From Paracoccus sphaerophysae (GTDB taxonomy: Bacteria > Pseudomonadota > Alphaproteobacteria > Rhodobacterales > Rhodobacteraceae): a DNA stretch of 50,832 nucleotides. Below are positions 27,454 to 36,213 of this stretch, piece by piece; the first letter of the stretch is position 1, and each line of letters begins with the position of its first letter. The notes beneath the pieces are model-generated. The model was given only the letters and a program-made list of their open reading frames with translations. It ran no database searches and was not told where the DNA came from. Location of the stretch: the NCBI RefSeq assembly GCF_000763805.1, contig NZ_JRKS01000020.1, positions 1 to 50,832 on the forward strand, written 5' to 3'. The translations under genes were made by a program, and so were the position numbers.

Positions 27454-28655
27454 GGCTTTGCCTCGTTCACGATGCCGGCCGCGATCAGCCCGGCGATCTG
27501 GTCCGCGGACAGCCCCAGCCCGTCCAGCACGGCGCGGGTGTCGGCGCCCAGGGCCGGCGCACCCTGGGCGGCCAGCGGCTTGTTGCCGTCGAAGCGGACC
27601 GGCTGGCCCACCACCGGCGCGCGGCCCAGACGGTGATGCGGCAGCTCGGAGGCGAGCCCGCGCGCCTGCGCATGGGCCGAGCCCAGCTGGTCGGCCAGCG
27701 ACATGATCGGCGCGGTGGGGATTCCCGCCTCGCGCAGCGCAGCCACGGCGTCGGAGGTCGGCAGAGCGGCGGACCAGCCCTCGATCATCGCGCGGATCTC
27801 GGGTTCATGCGCGGTGCGCCCCTCGTCGGTGGCAAAGCGCGGGTCGGCGGCAGCCTCGGGGCGGCCGCTTAGCGCGCACAACGCCGCGAACTGCCGCGCG
27901 CCCAGCACGGCGACGATCACATGGCCGTCGGCGGTGCGGAAGGCGCCGAAGGGGGTCGACAGCGGATGGCGGTTGCCGACCCGGGCGATGTGCTGGCCCG
28001 CATACAGATGCAGCGCGTGGCTGGTCGGCAGCATCGCCACGAGGCAATCCAGCATCGCCACGTCCAGCGTCGCGCCCTGGCCGGTGCGCCCGCGCCCGAC
28101 CAGCGCCGCCAGCACCCCGATGACGGCATATAGTCCGGCAGCGGTGTCACCCAGCGCCTCGCCGACCTTCAGCGGCGCGCCGCCTTCCTCTCCGGTGGCG
28201 TCCATCCAGCCGGACATGGCCTGCACGACGATGTCATAGGCGGGGAGCCCCGCATCCGGTCCCGACTGGCCGAAGCCCGAGATCGAACAGACCACCACAC
28301 CCGGGTTTTCCGCCCGCAGCCGGTCGGCGCCCAGACCCAGCCGGGCGGCCACGCCGGGGCGGAAATTCTCGATCACCACGTCGCAGCTGGCGGCGATGCT
28401 GCGGGCCAGCGCCTGGCCGTCCTCGGATTTCAGGTCGACGACGATCGACCGCTTGCCCCGGTTGGTCAGCGAGAACAGCGCCGATTCGCCGTCGCGGAAC
28501 GGGCCGATATGACGGTAATCGTCGCCCTGCGGGGGTTCCAGCTTGACGATCTCGGCCCCCAGATCGGCGAGGATCGCGGTGGCGAAGGGCCCCGCCAGCA
28601 CCCGCGACAGGTCAAGGACGCGCAGCCCGTCCAGCGGTTTCGACGTTCCGGCCAT
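27450..28655 (-). CDS. CaiB/BaiF family (type III) CoA transferase in the hut operon
   Basis: Type III CoA transferases move CoA between carboxylic acids. The 401-residue protein opens with KPLDGLRVLDLSRVLAGPFA and has the conserved NRGKRSIVVDLKSEDG, ENFRPGVAARLGLG and GFGQSGP. The expected nucleophilic Asp is D170 in GEALGDTAAGLYA. It lies 3 bp after hutH and overlaps the acyl-CoA dehydrogenase gene by 4 nt. The pair resembles CaiB/CaiA of carnitine metabolism, where a transferase and an acyl-CoA dehydrogenase-type flavoprotein act on the same CoA esters. The substrate here is unknown; an imidazole acid is proposed from context. Confidence 0.93.
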   Translation of the reverse strand: MAGTSKPLDGLRVLDLSRVLAGPFATAILADLGAEIVKLEPPQGDDYRHIGPFRDGESALFSLTNRGKRSIVVDLKSEDGQALARSIAASCDVVIENFRPGVAARLGLGADRLRAENPGVVVCSISGFGQSGPDAGLPAYDIVVQAMSGWMDATGEEGGAPLKVGEALGDTAAGLYAVIGVLAALVGRGRTGQGATLDVAMLDCLVAMLPTSHALHLYAGQHIARVGNRHPLSTPFGAFRTADGHVIVAVLGARQFAALCALSGRPEAAADPRFATDEGRTAHEPEIRAMIEGWSAALPTSDAVAALREAGIPTAPIMSLADQLGSAHAQARGLASELPHHRLGRAPVVGQPVRFDGNKPLAAQGAPALGADTRAVLDGLGLSADQIAGLIAAGIVNEAKP

Positions 28656-28658
28656 CGC

Positions 28659-30197
28659 TCAGACCCCGATCTCGGCCAACCCACCCGTGGCCTCGGCCAG
28701 CGCGTCGGACGCGACCAGCGCTGCGGCGGCGGTCAGCTCCGGCGCCAGATAGCGGTCCTGCCCCATCGGCGGCACCACCTCGCGCAGCCGGTCCAGCGCC
28801 GCCCGCAGCGGCCCCGAGGTCGCCAGCGGCGCGCGGGCATCCAGCCCGGCGCCGGCGCAGATCGCCTCGATCCCCACGATATGGGCAAGGTTGGCGTTCA
28901 TCCGCTTCAGCCGGCGGGCGCCGTGGGCGGCCATGCTGACATGATCCTCCTGGTTGGCGCTGGTCGGCGTCGAATCGACCGAACAGGGGTTCGCCAGATG
29001 CTTGTTCTCGCTCATCAGCGCGGCCGAGGTGACCTCGGCGATCATCAGCCCGCTGTTCAGCCCCGGATCGGGGGTCAGGAAGGCCGGCAGGCCAAAGTTC
29101 ATCGCCGGGTCCACCATCAGCGCGATGCGCCGCTGGCTGATCGCGCCGATCTCGGCCAGCGCCAGCGCGATCTGATCGGCGGCGAAAGCCACCGGCTCGG
29201 CGTGGAAGTTCCCGCCCGAGACGATGCGGTCCACCTCGGTCAGCACCAGCGGGTTGTCGGTGGCGGCATTCGCCTCGATCTCCAGCGTGCGCGCGACCTG
29301 CCACAGGATGTCCAGGCAGGCGCCCGTCACCTGCGGCTGGCAGCGGATGCAATAGGGGTCCTGCACGCGCTGATCCCCCTCGCGGTGGCTTTCGCGGATC
29401 TCCGACCCCTCCATCAGCCCCCGGATCACGCGCGCCGCGAGGATCTGGCCGCGATGGCCGCGCAGCGTGTGGATTTCGTCGAGCAACGGCGCGGTCGATC
29501 CCATGATCGCGTCGGTGGACATGGCCGAGGCGACCAGCGCCGCCCGCGCCGCGCGGAAGCCGTCGAACAGGCCCGCGAGCGCAAAGGCGGTGGAGACCTG
29601 CGTGCCGTTGATGAGCGCCAGCCCCTCCTTGGCGCTGAGTTCGACCGGGGTCAGCCCCGCGGCGGCCAGAGCCTCGGCGCCGGGCATCTCGCGGCCCTCG
29701 AAGAACGCGCGGCCCTCGCCCAGCATCACCGCCGCCATATGCGCCAGCGGCGCGAGGTCGCCCGAGGCCCCGACCGAGCCCTGCGCCGGGATCATCGGGG
29801 TGACGCCGCGGGCCAACATAGCCTCCAGCAGATCGACCAGCACCGGGCGCACGCCCGAGGCGCCGCGGCCGAGGCTCAGCAGCTTTAGCGCCATGATCAG
29901 GCGGACGGTCGGTTCCTCGACCGGCTCGCCCACGCCGCAGCAATGCGACAGGATCAGGTTGCGCTGCAGGGTTGCGGTGTCCTCGGGCGCGATGCGGACC
30001 GAGGCGAGCTTGCCGAAGCCCGTGTTCACCCCATAGACCGGCTGGTCCCCGGCGGCGGCGGCGGCGATGCGGGCGGCCGAGGCCTCGATGCGCGGGCGGG
30101 CCGAGGCATCCAGCCGCACGGCCAGCCCCTCGCGCCAGACACGCTCGAGTTCGGCCAGCGTGGCCGCGCCGGGGGTAAGGGTCAGCGTGTCAGTCAA
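28659..30197 (-). CDS. hutH: Histidine ammonia-lyase (HutH)
   Basis: HutH deaminates histidine to urocanate. The MIO cofactor triad ASG is at residues 144-146 ([15 protein letters not shown]), with [11 protein letters not shown] (residues 55-65) and NPLVLTE also conserved. No ATG fits the expected N-terminus: the frame runs into the end of hutI. The start is therefore placed at TTG 30197, giving 512 aa, the family length; GGAGG at 30207-30203 lies 5 nt before it. This gives an 8-nt overlap with hutI. Confidence 0.95.
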   Translation of the reverse strand: MTDTLTLTPGAATLAELERVWREGLAVRLDASARPRIEASAARIAAAAAGDQPVYGVNTGFGKLASVRIAPEDTATLQRNLILSHCCGVGEPVEEPTVRLIMALKLLSLGRGASGVRPVLVDLLEAMLARGVTPMIPAQGSVGASGDLAPLAHMAAVMLGEGRAFFEGREMPGAEALAAAGLTPVELSAKEGLALINGTQVSTAFALAGLFDGFRAARAALVASAMSTDAIMGSTAPLLDEIHTLRGHRGQILAARVIRGLMEGSEIRESHREGDQRVQDPYCIRCQPQVTGACLDILWQVARTLEIEANAATDNPLVLTEVDRIVSGGNFHAEPVAFAADQIALALAEIGAISQRRIALMVDPAMNFGLPAFLTPDPGLNSGLMIAEVTSAALMSENKHLANPCSVDSTPTSANQEDHVSMAAHGARRLKRMNANLAHIVGIEAICAGAGLDARAPLATSGPLRAALDRLREVVPPMGQDRYLAPELTAAAALVASDALAEATGGLAEIGV

Positions 30198-31374
30198 GGT
30201 CGCCTCCGAGGATGCGGGCGTGAAGCGGGTTGAAGCCGATGCGATAGGACAGTTCCGCCGGATGGGCGCAGTCCCAGACCGCGAGATCGGCGAGCATTCC
30301 GGGCGCGATCCGGCCGCGGTCGGCCAGCCCCAGCGCCGTGGCGGCATGGGCGGTGACGCCGGCGAGGCATTCGGCCGGCGTCATGCGGAACAGCGTCGCG
30401 CCCATGTTCATCGTCAGCAGCAGCGAGGTCAGCGGCGAGGTGCCGGGGTTGCAGTCGGTGGCCAGCGCCATCGGCACCCCCGCCGCGCGCAGGTCGGCGA
30501 TCGGTGGCAGCTTCGTCTCGCGCAGGGTGTAGAAGGCGCCGGGCAGCATCACCGCGACGGTGCCCGCGGCAGCCATCGCGTCGATCCCGTCCTGCCCCAG
30601 CCATTCCAGGTGATCGGCCGAGATCGCCCCGTGCCGCGCCGCCATCGCAGTGCCGCCCAGATCGGACAGCTGTTCGGCGTGCAGCTTGACCGGCAGGCCC
30701 AGCCCGGCGGCGTGGTCAAAGACGCGGGCCATCTCGTCCACCGAAAAGGCGATGCCCTCGCAGAAGCCGTCGACGGCGTCGATCAGCCCCTCGGCATGGG
30801 CGGCGTCCATCCCGGCGATGACGACCTCGTCCAGATAGGCGGCCCGGTCGTCCTTGTATTCCGGCGGCAGCGCGTGGGCGGCAAGCCAAGTGGTGACGAC
30901 CCGGACCTGGCGCTCACGCCCCACGGCGCGGGCGGCGCGCAGCATCCGCAGCTCGGTGCCGACGTCCAGGCCATAGCCCGACTTGATCTCGAGCGTGGTC
31001 ACGCCTTCGCGGATCAGGTGGTCGGCGCGGGTCAGGGCCGCGGCCAGCAATTCGTCGTCCGAGGCCCCGCGGGTGGCGCGGACGGTCGACAGGATGCCGC
31101 CGCCGGCGCGCGCGATCTCTTCGTAACCGGCGCCGTTCAGGCGCATGTCGAATTCCTGCGCCCGGTCGCCGCCGAACACCAGGTGCGTGTGGCAGTCGAT
31201 CAGCCCCGGCGTCACCAGCCGGCCGCCCAGGCTGCGGGTCTCGCCGTCCTGCGCCAGCTCGGCGCGCGGCCCGGCCCAGGCGATGCGGTCGCCGTCCAGC
31301 ACGATGGCGGCGTCGGCGGTCAGCCGCAAACCGCTGCGGTCGGCCTCGGCCAGGGTCAGGTCGGTGAGTATCAT
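30190..31374 (-). CDS. hutI: Imidazolonepropionase (HutI)
   Basis: HutI hydrolyses imidazolonepropionate to formiminoglutamate, the third step of histidine breakdown. It is an amidohydrolase-superfamily metalloenzyme of 394 aa. Visible metal and substrate motifs are [31 protein letters not shown] and [16 protein letters not shown]. It is the first gene of the leftward hut operon, with a good sigma-70-type promoter and an operator-like palindrome just upstream. Confidence 0.96.
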   Translation of the reverse strand: MILTDLTLAEADRSGLRLTADAAIVLDGDRIAWAGPRAELAQDGETRSLGGRLVTPGLIDCHTHLVFGGDRAQEFDMRLNGAGYEEIARAGGGILSTVRATRGASDDELLAAALTRADHLIREGVTTLEIKSGYGLDVGTELRMLRAARAVGRERQVRVVTTWLAAHALPPEYKDDRAAYLDEVVIAGMDAAHAEGLIDAVDGFCEGIAFSVDEMARVFDHAAGLGLPVKLHAEQLSDLGGTAMAARHGAISADHLEWLGQDGIDAMAAAGTVAVMLPGAFYTLRETKLPPIADLRAAGVPMALATDCNPGTSPLTSLLLTMNMGATLFRMTPAECLAGVTAHAATALGLADRGRIAPGMLADLAVWDCAHPAELSYRIGFNPLHARILGGDLD

Positions 31375-31412
31375 GCGGCAGTCGATCCGGGCTTGTGCGG
31401 CGTGTGCGGTGG

Positions 31413-31441
31413 ATTATTATGACTGCACATATTGCTGTCAA
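31413..31441 (-). promoter_or_regulatory. Promoter for the leftward hut operon
   Basis: On the minus strand TTGACA (31441-31436) is separated by 17 nt from AATAAT (31418-31413): a perfect -35 and a 5-of-6 match to the -10 box, unusually strong for this genome. hutI starts about 39 bp downstream. On the plus strand TATTAT (31415-31420) may serve hutF. Confidence 0.7.
31420..31440. promoter_or_regulatory. Operator-like palindrome between hutI and hutF
   Basis: TGACTGCA-CATAT-TGCTGTCA is a 21-bp inverted repeat with 7 of 8 arm bases paired. It covers the -35 box and spacer of the hutI promoter and lies just upstream of hutF, so one repressor could close both directions. A HutC-type (GntR) repressor is the obvious candidate, but no hutC gene is in the window. 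Confidence 0.6.
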
Positions 31442-31456
31442 GATGGAGAAATCACG

Positions 31457-32818
31457 ATGACCGCGATCCATGCCGCCCAGGCGCTGCTGCCGCAGGGCTG
31501 GGCCAGCGACGTGACCGTCAGCCTTGGCCCGGACGGGCGGATCTCGGCGGCCACGCCCGATTCGGCCGCGCCCGCGGATGCGGTGCGGGTCGGCGTCCTG
31601 CTGCCGGCGCCCGCCAACACCCACTCCCATGCCTTCCAGCGCGCGATGGCCGGGCTGACCGAGCGCCGCGGGCAGGGCAGCGACAGCTTCTGGACCTGGC
31701 GGACGCTGATGTATCGCTTCGTCGACGTCATCACGCCCGAGCAGTTGCAGGCGATCGCCGCCTTCGTGCAGATTGAGATGCTCGAGGCGGGCTTCGGCGC
31801 CTCGGTCGAGTTCCACTATCTGCACCACCAGCCCGACGGCACGCCGCATGACGACATCGCCGAGATGTCGGCGCGGATCGCGGCGGCGGCCGGGCAGTCG
31901 GGGATCGGGCTGACCCTGCTGCCGGTGATGTATCAGTATGGGGGCTGCGACCGCCGCCCGCTGGCCGGGGGGCAGCTGCGATTCGGCAACGACCTGGACC
32001 GCTTCGGGCGGCTGGTGGACGGCGCCCGCCGGGCGCTGAGCGCCTTGCCCGACGCCCGGCTGGGGGTCGCGCCGCATTCGCTGCGCGCGGTCGCGGCGCA
32101 GGATTTCGCGGCGCTCGCGGCGCTGACCGACGGCCCGATCCACCTGCATCTCGCCGAACAGCAGCCCGAGTTGGACGAGGTGCTGGCCGCCTATGGCGCC
32201 CGGCCGGCGGAATGGGCGCTTGCCAATCTGGACCTGAGCCCGCGCTGGTGCCCGATTCACATCACCCAGATGCTGCCGCATGAAACCGAGGCGCTGGCCG
32301 CCACCGGCGCCATCGCCGGGCTGTGCCCGCTGACCGAGGCGAGCCTGGGCGACGGCATCTTCGACGGGGTGCGCTGGCTGGGCGCGGGCGGGGCGATCTC
32401 GGTCGGCTCGGACAGCAACATCCGCATCTCGCTGGCCGAGGAGCTGCGCCAGCTGGAAACCAGCCAGCGGCTGCGCGACCACTCGCGCGCGGCGCTGGCG
32501 ACGCCCGAGCTGTCTACCGGGCGGCGGATGTTCCAGGCCGTGGCCGAAGGCGGCGCGCAGGCCGCGGGGCGCGACAGCGGCGCGATCCGGCCGGGCGCGC
32601 TGGGGGACCTGCTGGCGCTGGACATGAGCCACCCGGATCTGGACGGGCTGGCCGGAGATACCATCCTCGACAGCTTTGCGATGGCCGGCGGCAGCGACAT
32701 GGTCGGCGAGGTGTGGTCCGGCGGGCGGCATGTCGTCCGTGACGGCCGCCATGTCCGACGTCACGAGATCGAGGCGGCGTATCGCACCGCTGTCCGCGGC
32801 CTTCGCGCCGCGGCCTGA
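31457..32818 (+). CDS. hutF: Formimidoylglutamate deiminase (HutF)
   Basis: HutF converts formiminoglutamate to N-formylglutamate, so this organism uses the five-step histidine pathway that needs HutG afterwards; hutG is not in the window. The 453-residue amidohydrolase has metal motif ANTHSHAFQRAMAGL, the HLHLAEQQPELDE region (Zn-binding His and catalytic Glu), the later catalytic His in PIHITQM, and the metal Asp in SVGSDSNIRISL. The ATG at 31457 follows GGAGAA; longer upstream versions read through the promoter region and are rejected. Confidence 0.95.
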   Translation: MTAIHAAQALLPQGWASDVTVSLGPDGRISAATPDSAAPADAVRVGVLLPAPANTHSHAFQRAMAGLTERRGQGSDSFWTWRTLMYRFVDVITPEQLQAIAAFVQIEMLEAGFGASVEFHYLHHQPDGTPHDDIAEMSARIAAAAGQSGIGLTLLPVMYQYGGCDRRPLAGGQLRFGNDLDRFGRLVDGARRALSALPDARLGVAPHSLRAVAAQDFAALAALTDGPIHLHLAEQQPELDEVLAAYGARPAEWALANLDLSPRWCPIHITQMLPHETEALAATGAIAGLCPLTEASLGDGIFDGVRWLGAGGAISVGSDSNIRISLAEELRQLETSQRLRDHSRAALATPELSTGRRMFQAVAEGGAQAAGRDSGAIRPGALGDLLALDMSHPDLDGLAGDTILDSFAMAGGSDMVGEVWSGGRHVVRDGRHVRRHEIEAAYRTAVRGLRAAA

Positions 32819-32893
32819 CCGCGCGGGGCTTCACGTCATGGGCGGGGTTTTGCGCTTGAAGCGCAGACATAAGTTCGCCCGCGCCCGGCGGCG

Positions 32894-33637
32894 TCAGGCC
32901 GCCGCCAGCGCCGCCACGATCGGCCCGAAATCGCTCGCCTTGAGGCTCGCGCCGCCTACCAGCGCGCCGTCGACATGGGGGATGGCAAAGATCTCGGCCG
33001 CGTTCGACGGCTTGACGCTGCCGCCATACAGCAGCGCGAAATCGGCGCCGTCGCCGAACCGCCGCACCAGCGCGTCGCGCATCGCGGCGTGGACCTCGGC
33101 GATCTGGTCGCCGGTGGGCGTGCGGCCGGTGCCGATGGCCCAGACGGGCTCATAGGCGATGACGGTGTTGGCCGCGGTGGCGCAGTCGGGGACCGATCCT
33201 GCCAGCTGGCGGGCGATGACGTCCAGCGTCTGGCCGCCGTCGCGTTCCGCTTCGGTCTCGCCCACGCAGATCACGCTGACCAGCCCGGCCTTGTGCGCGG
33301 CGATCGCCTTTGCGGCGACCTCGCCGTCGGTTTCGGCGTGGTCGGTGCGACGCTCGGAATGGCCGACGATGACGTGGCTGGCGCCGGCGTCGCGCAACTG
33401 CGGGGCCGAGATGTCGCCGGTATGGGCGCCGCTGTCCTTGGCGTGGCAGTCCTGCCCGCCGACGGCGATGCCCTGGCCTGCGCGCGACGACATGGCGTGG
33501 ATCAGCGTCGCCGGGGGGCAGATCAGGACGTCGACCCCCGCCTCGCCGTGATCACGCGCCAGCGCGTCCAGTTCGGCCAGCGCGGCGAGGGTTCCGTTCA
33601 TCTTCCAGTTGCCGGCGGCGAGCTTGCGGGGGGCCAT
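32894..33637 (-). CDS. tpiA: Triosephosphate isomerase
   Basis: This enzyme interconverts dihydroxyacetone phosphate and glyceraldehyde 3-phosphate. The 247-residue protein has the N-terminal Lys in NWKMNG (K12), the active-site His in VIVGHSERR, the catalytic Glu in [11 protein letters not shown] and the phosphate loop [11 protein letters not shown]. The ATG at 33637 follows AAGGAGG. It converges on hutF with 75 bp between the stops. Confidence 0.96.
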   Translation of the reverse strand: MAPRKLAAGNWKMNGTLAALAELDALARDHGEAGVDVLICPPATLIHAMSSRAGQGIAVGGQDCHAKDSGAHTGDISAPQLRDAGASHVIVGHSERRTDHAETDGEVAAKAIAAHKAGLVSVICVGETEAERDGGQTLDVIARQLAGSVPDCATAANTVIAYEPVWAIGTGRTPTGDQIAEVHAAMRDALVRRFGDGADFALLYGGSVKPSNAAEIFAIPHVDGALVGGASLKASDFGPIVAALAAA

Positions 33638-33736
33638 CACATCCTCCTTGACGGGTCGGGCAGGGCCTAGCCGCCACACCTCCCGGGTTCAAGGGCGCGG
33701 TGTCAGGGGCGGGGGACCAAGGGCGAGGGGGGGCGC

Positions 33737-34114
33737 TCAGCCATTCTGCTGCGCGGCCGACCCGGCCAGCGGCTCGAACCGCACCGATTCGCCGCAGCCG
33801 CAGGAATCCGTCACGTTCGGGTTCACGAAGCGGAAGCCGCTGTCCAGAAGCCCGCTCGCATAGTCGATCTGGGTGCCGAACAGGAACATCTGCGCGGTGG
33901 GCGCGATCAGCACCCGCGCTGCGCCCTGCTCCACCACCTCGTCGCCGGGATTGGCGGATTCGGCCAGCTCCATCGTGTATTCCATGCCCGCGCAGCCGCC
34001 CTTCTTCAGCCCGATCCGCAGCCCCGAGGCGTTCCTGTCCCCCATCAGCCGGGCGATGCGGGCCTCGGCGGCGGGGGTGATGGTGACGGGCGGCTTGCCG
34101 GGGATCGAGAACAT
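33737..34114 (-). CDS. Iron-sulfur cluster carrier of the IscA/ErpA/SufA family
   Basis: This A-type carrier passes Fe-S clusters to apoproteins. The 125-residue protein has all three conserved cysteines: one in LKKGGCAGMEY and two in the C-terminal TDSCGCGESVRF. The ATG at 34114 (MFSIPGKPPVTITPAAEARI) gives the family length; upstream codons are not conserved in style. Which subtype (ErpA, IscA or SufA) cannot be told by eye. Its promoter reaches into the left 74-bp direct repeat. Confidence 0.88.
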   Translation of the reverse strand: MFSIPGKPPVTITPAAEARIARLMGDRNASGLRIGLKKGGCAGMEYTMELAESANPGDEVVEQGAARVLIAPTAQMFLFGTQIDYASGLLDSGFRFVNPNVTDSCGCGESVRFEPLAGSAAQQNG

Positions 34115-34139
34115 GGGGATGCCTTTCGCGCTTGGGCCA

Positions 34140-34168
34140 AAGATAGGGGCGCGGCGCCCCCGGCTCAA
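34140..34168 (-). promoter_or_regulatory. Promoter of the Fe-S carrier gene
   Basis: On the minus strand TTGAGC (34168-34163), a 17-nt spacer and TATCTT (34145-34140) form a plausible sigma-70-type promoter 26 bp before the ATG. The -35 box lies inside the 74-bp repeat; the -10 box lies outside it. Confidence 0.5.
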
Positions 34169-34229
34169 GCCGCGCGCGGGAATTGCCGAGGCGGGTCGTG
34201 CCAGGGCCGGCGTCTGCCAGCCGCCCCGG
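34156..34229. repeat. Left copy of a 74-bp direct repeat (island boundary)
   Basis: This segment, starting GCCCCCGGCTCAAGCCGCGC and ending CTGCCAGCCGCCCCGG, recurs in the same orientation at 46705-46778 with about 6 mismatches and no gaps. It holds the upstream edge of the Fe-S carrier promoter. Together with the right copy it brackets 12.6 kb. Confidence 0.85.
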
Positions 34230-34288
34230 CCCCCGCGCGAGACGCCATGGCGAACTCATCCATGCGCAGATAACCTATCCAGCCGATA

Positions 34289-34636
34289 TCACGAATCTTT
34301 GTGTGTCACTTGCGTGAGCCCCAGGATCTCGCGCGCTTGTTCGGGTGTGGCGACGGGCCGGCCGTGGCGTGCGGCGATCTCGGCGGCGCGGCGCACCAGC
34401 GCGGCGTTCGACGGCGCGAGCATCGTGCGGTCCAGCCGCACGTTGTCCTCGAGCCCCGTGCGCGCATGCCCGCCGGCCCCGATGGCCCATTCGTTCAGCG
34501 TGACCTGATGCGCCTCGATGCCCGCCGCACACCACGGCGCGTCCGTGCCGAACAGGCGATGCACGGTGCGGATGTAATAGTCGAACACGTCGCGATCGAC
34601 CGGCATCGCGTTCTTCACCCCCATCACGAACTGCAC
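34289..34636 (-). pseudogene. C-terminal fragment of a BKACE (beta-keto acid cleavage) enzyme
   Basis: The 115 codons from QFVMGVKNAMPVDRDVFDYY through LNEWAIGAGGHARTGLEDNV to the stop match in style the last third of the 3-keto-5-aminohexanoate cleavage enzyme family (normal length near 290-310 aa). A stop codon lies directly before the fragment in its frame, and the preceding bases belong to a different gene fragment. So the N-terminal two thirds were deleted. Catalytic residues of the N-terminal half are missing, so the product cannot be active. Members of this family act on beta-keto acids, which fits the neighbouring aromatic-degradation remnants. Confidence 0.72.
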
Positions 34637-34716
34637 TTAGGGCCGCGCGGGCGGTCGTCCGCCGGGCCATCGTCGCGGACATGCAGATCGACGCCGTTCA
34701 CGGTCACGCTGCGCAT
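34637..34716 (-). pseudogene. N-terminal fragment of a 3-oxoadipate enol-lactonase-like hydrolase
   Basis: From ATG 34716, with a GGAAGGACC ribosome site, the minus strand reads MRSVTVNGVDLHVRDDGPAD, the usual opening of PcaD-type alpha/beta hydrolases. After about 26 codons it runs into the BKACE fragment. The rest of the gene, including the catalytic triad, is gone. The assignment rests on a short stretch. Confidence 0.5.
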
Positions 34717-34774
34717 GATGGGTCCTTCCAGCGGCAGGTCCGGCCCGAGGAGATGGCCCCGCGCCGGCTCAGTG

Positions 34775-35060
34775 TCATTCCAAAGCCGAAGCCACCGCGA
34801 CGGGGACGCGGGTACGCGCGCTGGCCAGCGCAAAGACCAGCATGGCGGCGGCGGCAACCGCGGCCGGGATCGCGAAGATCAGGAAGTCCTCGCGCAGCGG
34901 CAGTTGCTGGGCCAGCAGCACGCCCCCCAGCGTCGGGCCGACGATGGCCCCGCTCCGTCCAACGCCCGAGGCCCAGCCAAGCCCCGCGCCCCGCACCCCG
35001 CACCGGCAGATCGTAAAGCTGCGCCACGCTCGCATAAAGCAGCGAGGAGGAACCCGAAAT
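34775..35060 (-). pseudogene. C-terminal fragment of an MFS transporter, frameshifted
   Basis: In one minus-strand frame the DNA reads SGSSSLLYASVAQLYDLPVR. After an indel near 34990-35005, where GGTGCGG occurs twice, a second frame continues GLGWASGVGRSGAIVGPTLG, then LIFAIPAAVAAAAMLVFALA, to the stop at 34777-34775. This is the end of an aromatic-acid type major-facilitator carrier (PcaK/BenK-like). At least the first ten helices are missing. Probably the carrier of the lost benzoate cluster. Confidence 0.6.
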
Positions 35061-35157
35061 GAGAACGCTTGCGGAGCGTGCCGTTCTGGTGATTGTCCTC
35101 GACGGCGGTGGCAAACAGCGTCGCGAGGTCGTCTTGGGGTCGGATGATCGCGGTCAT
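35060..35157 (-). pseudogene. N-terminal fragment resembling a benzoate dioxygenase large subunit
   Basis: ATG 35157, preceded by GGGAGGAGG, opens MTAIIRPQDDLATLFATAVE and DNHQNGTLRKR, similar in layout to the start of BenA/XylX-type large subunits. The frame then passes directly into MFS-carrier DNA, so everything from the Rieske domain onward is deleted. The identity is tentative because only about 32 codons survive; the neighbouring catA-catC-catB order supports it. A hairpin with AAGCGC-GTG-GCGCTT (35176-35190) lies between this start and catA. Confidence 0.4.
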
Positions 35158-35240
35158 GGGGCCTCCTCCCAGGGGAAGCGCGTGGCGCTTGGCCCCTGCC
35201 GGTTCACGGGTTGACGTTCGGGTGGTGGACGCGTCGCGCC

Positions 35241-36174
35241 TTACGCGGCGGCGCGGCGGCGCTGTTCGTTGACCTGGTTGTCCACGCCGTCGACCAGCGG
35301 GGTCAGGTGGATGTCGAATTCGATCTCGGCGAAGGGACCGTTCAGGCCGTTGGCGTGGATCGATTCCTCGTCGCTGCGTTCGCGCACCGCGGGCACCAGC
35401 CCGTCACGGGTCGCATAAGCGAAGTCGTCGTTGATCAGCGGATCGCCCTCGATGTTGATCTGGGTGGTAAGCTTGCGATGCCCGTCCGCGCTGATGAAGA
35501 AGTGGATATGCGCGGGCCGCTGGCCGTGACGCCCGAGCGCCGAGAGGAGCTTCTCGGTCGGGCTGCCGGGCGGCACGCCGTAGCCCGAGGGCAGGATCGA
35601 CTGGAACCTGTAGCGGCCGTTCTCGTCGGCATAGATCGTGCGGCGCATGTTGAAGGGCGCCTGCTGGCCGGTGGGGTCGAAGTGCGAATAGAAGCCCCGC
35701 GTGTCGCAATGCCAGACCTCGACCTTGGCGCCGGCAGCGGGGGCCCTGGGCGTCGTGAACCACGCCGTGCATCACCAGCGTCTGGCCCTCGGCGGTGCCG
35801 TCGTCCAGGCGCGCGAAGCCGGTCGATTCCGGGGCCCCGGCCACGTACAGGGGGCCTTCGATGGTCCGGGGGGTCGGGTTCTCGATCCCCAGGGCCTCGT
35901 CGATGGCGTCCAGCCGCTCGTCCAGGAAGTGATCGACCCCCAGACCGGGCGAGATCAGCCCCGCCTGGCCCGCGGCGCCCAGGTCGTTGAGCCACGCCAC
36001 GCCCTGCCAGTATTCGTCAGGCGTGATGTTCAGGTCGTCGATGGCGCGGAACAGGTCCGACATCAGGCGATGGGTGATTTCCTTCATGCGCGCGCTGCCC
36101 GCGCTGTTGTTCAGCCCGCTGAGCTCGCGCAGGAACTCCTGGGTGTCGGGGTGGTCGAAGATGGTGACGCTCAT
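35241..36174 (-). pseudogene. catA: Catechol 1,2-dioxygenase gene with a frameshift
   Basis: CatA opens catechol to cis,cis-muconate. The first frame (ATG 36174, MSVTIFDHPDTQEFLRELSG) runs to VVHDAQG. After a run of five G (35739-35743, plus strand) the coding frame shifts, and the rest continues as GAKVEVWHCDTRGFYSHFDP and on to the stop at 35241. All four iron ligands can still be found across the two frames: Tyr in GPLYVAG, Tyr in SGYGVPP, and two His in RPAHIHFF. Either one base was gained or two lost. Without correction only the N-terminal half is made. AGGAGGAG precedes the ATG. Confidence 0.85.
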
Positions 36175-36213
36175 GGCTAGGCTCCTCCTCCTAAGGGGTG
36201 TCGGTCGGACAGC

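Noticed and set aside
30914..32764. 616-codon minus-strand frame opposite hutF
   Set aside because: It is antisense to hutF and runs into hutI out of frame; no family features.
31457..32818. Second His of the usual HATH motif in HutF replaced by Gln (HITQM) as a loss of function
   Set aside because: Counting from the metal-binding His, the catalytic residue is the first His of the motif, which is present; the second position probably tolerates Gln.
34156..34229. The 74-bp repeat as a tRNA gene used for integration
   Set aside because: It is tRNA-sized, but no cloverleaf, TTC loop or CCA-side pairing could be drawn, so it is treated as intergenic DNA.
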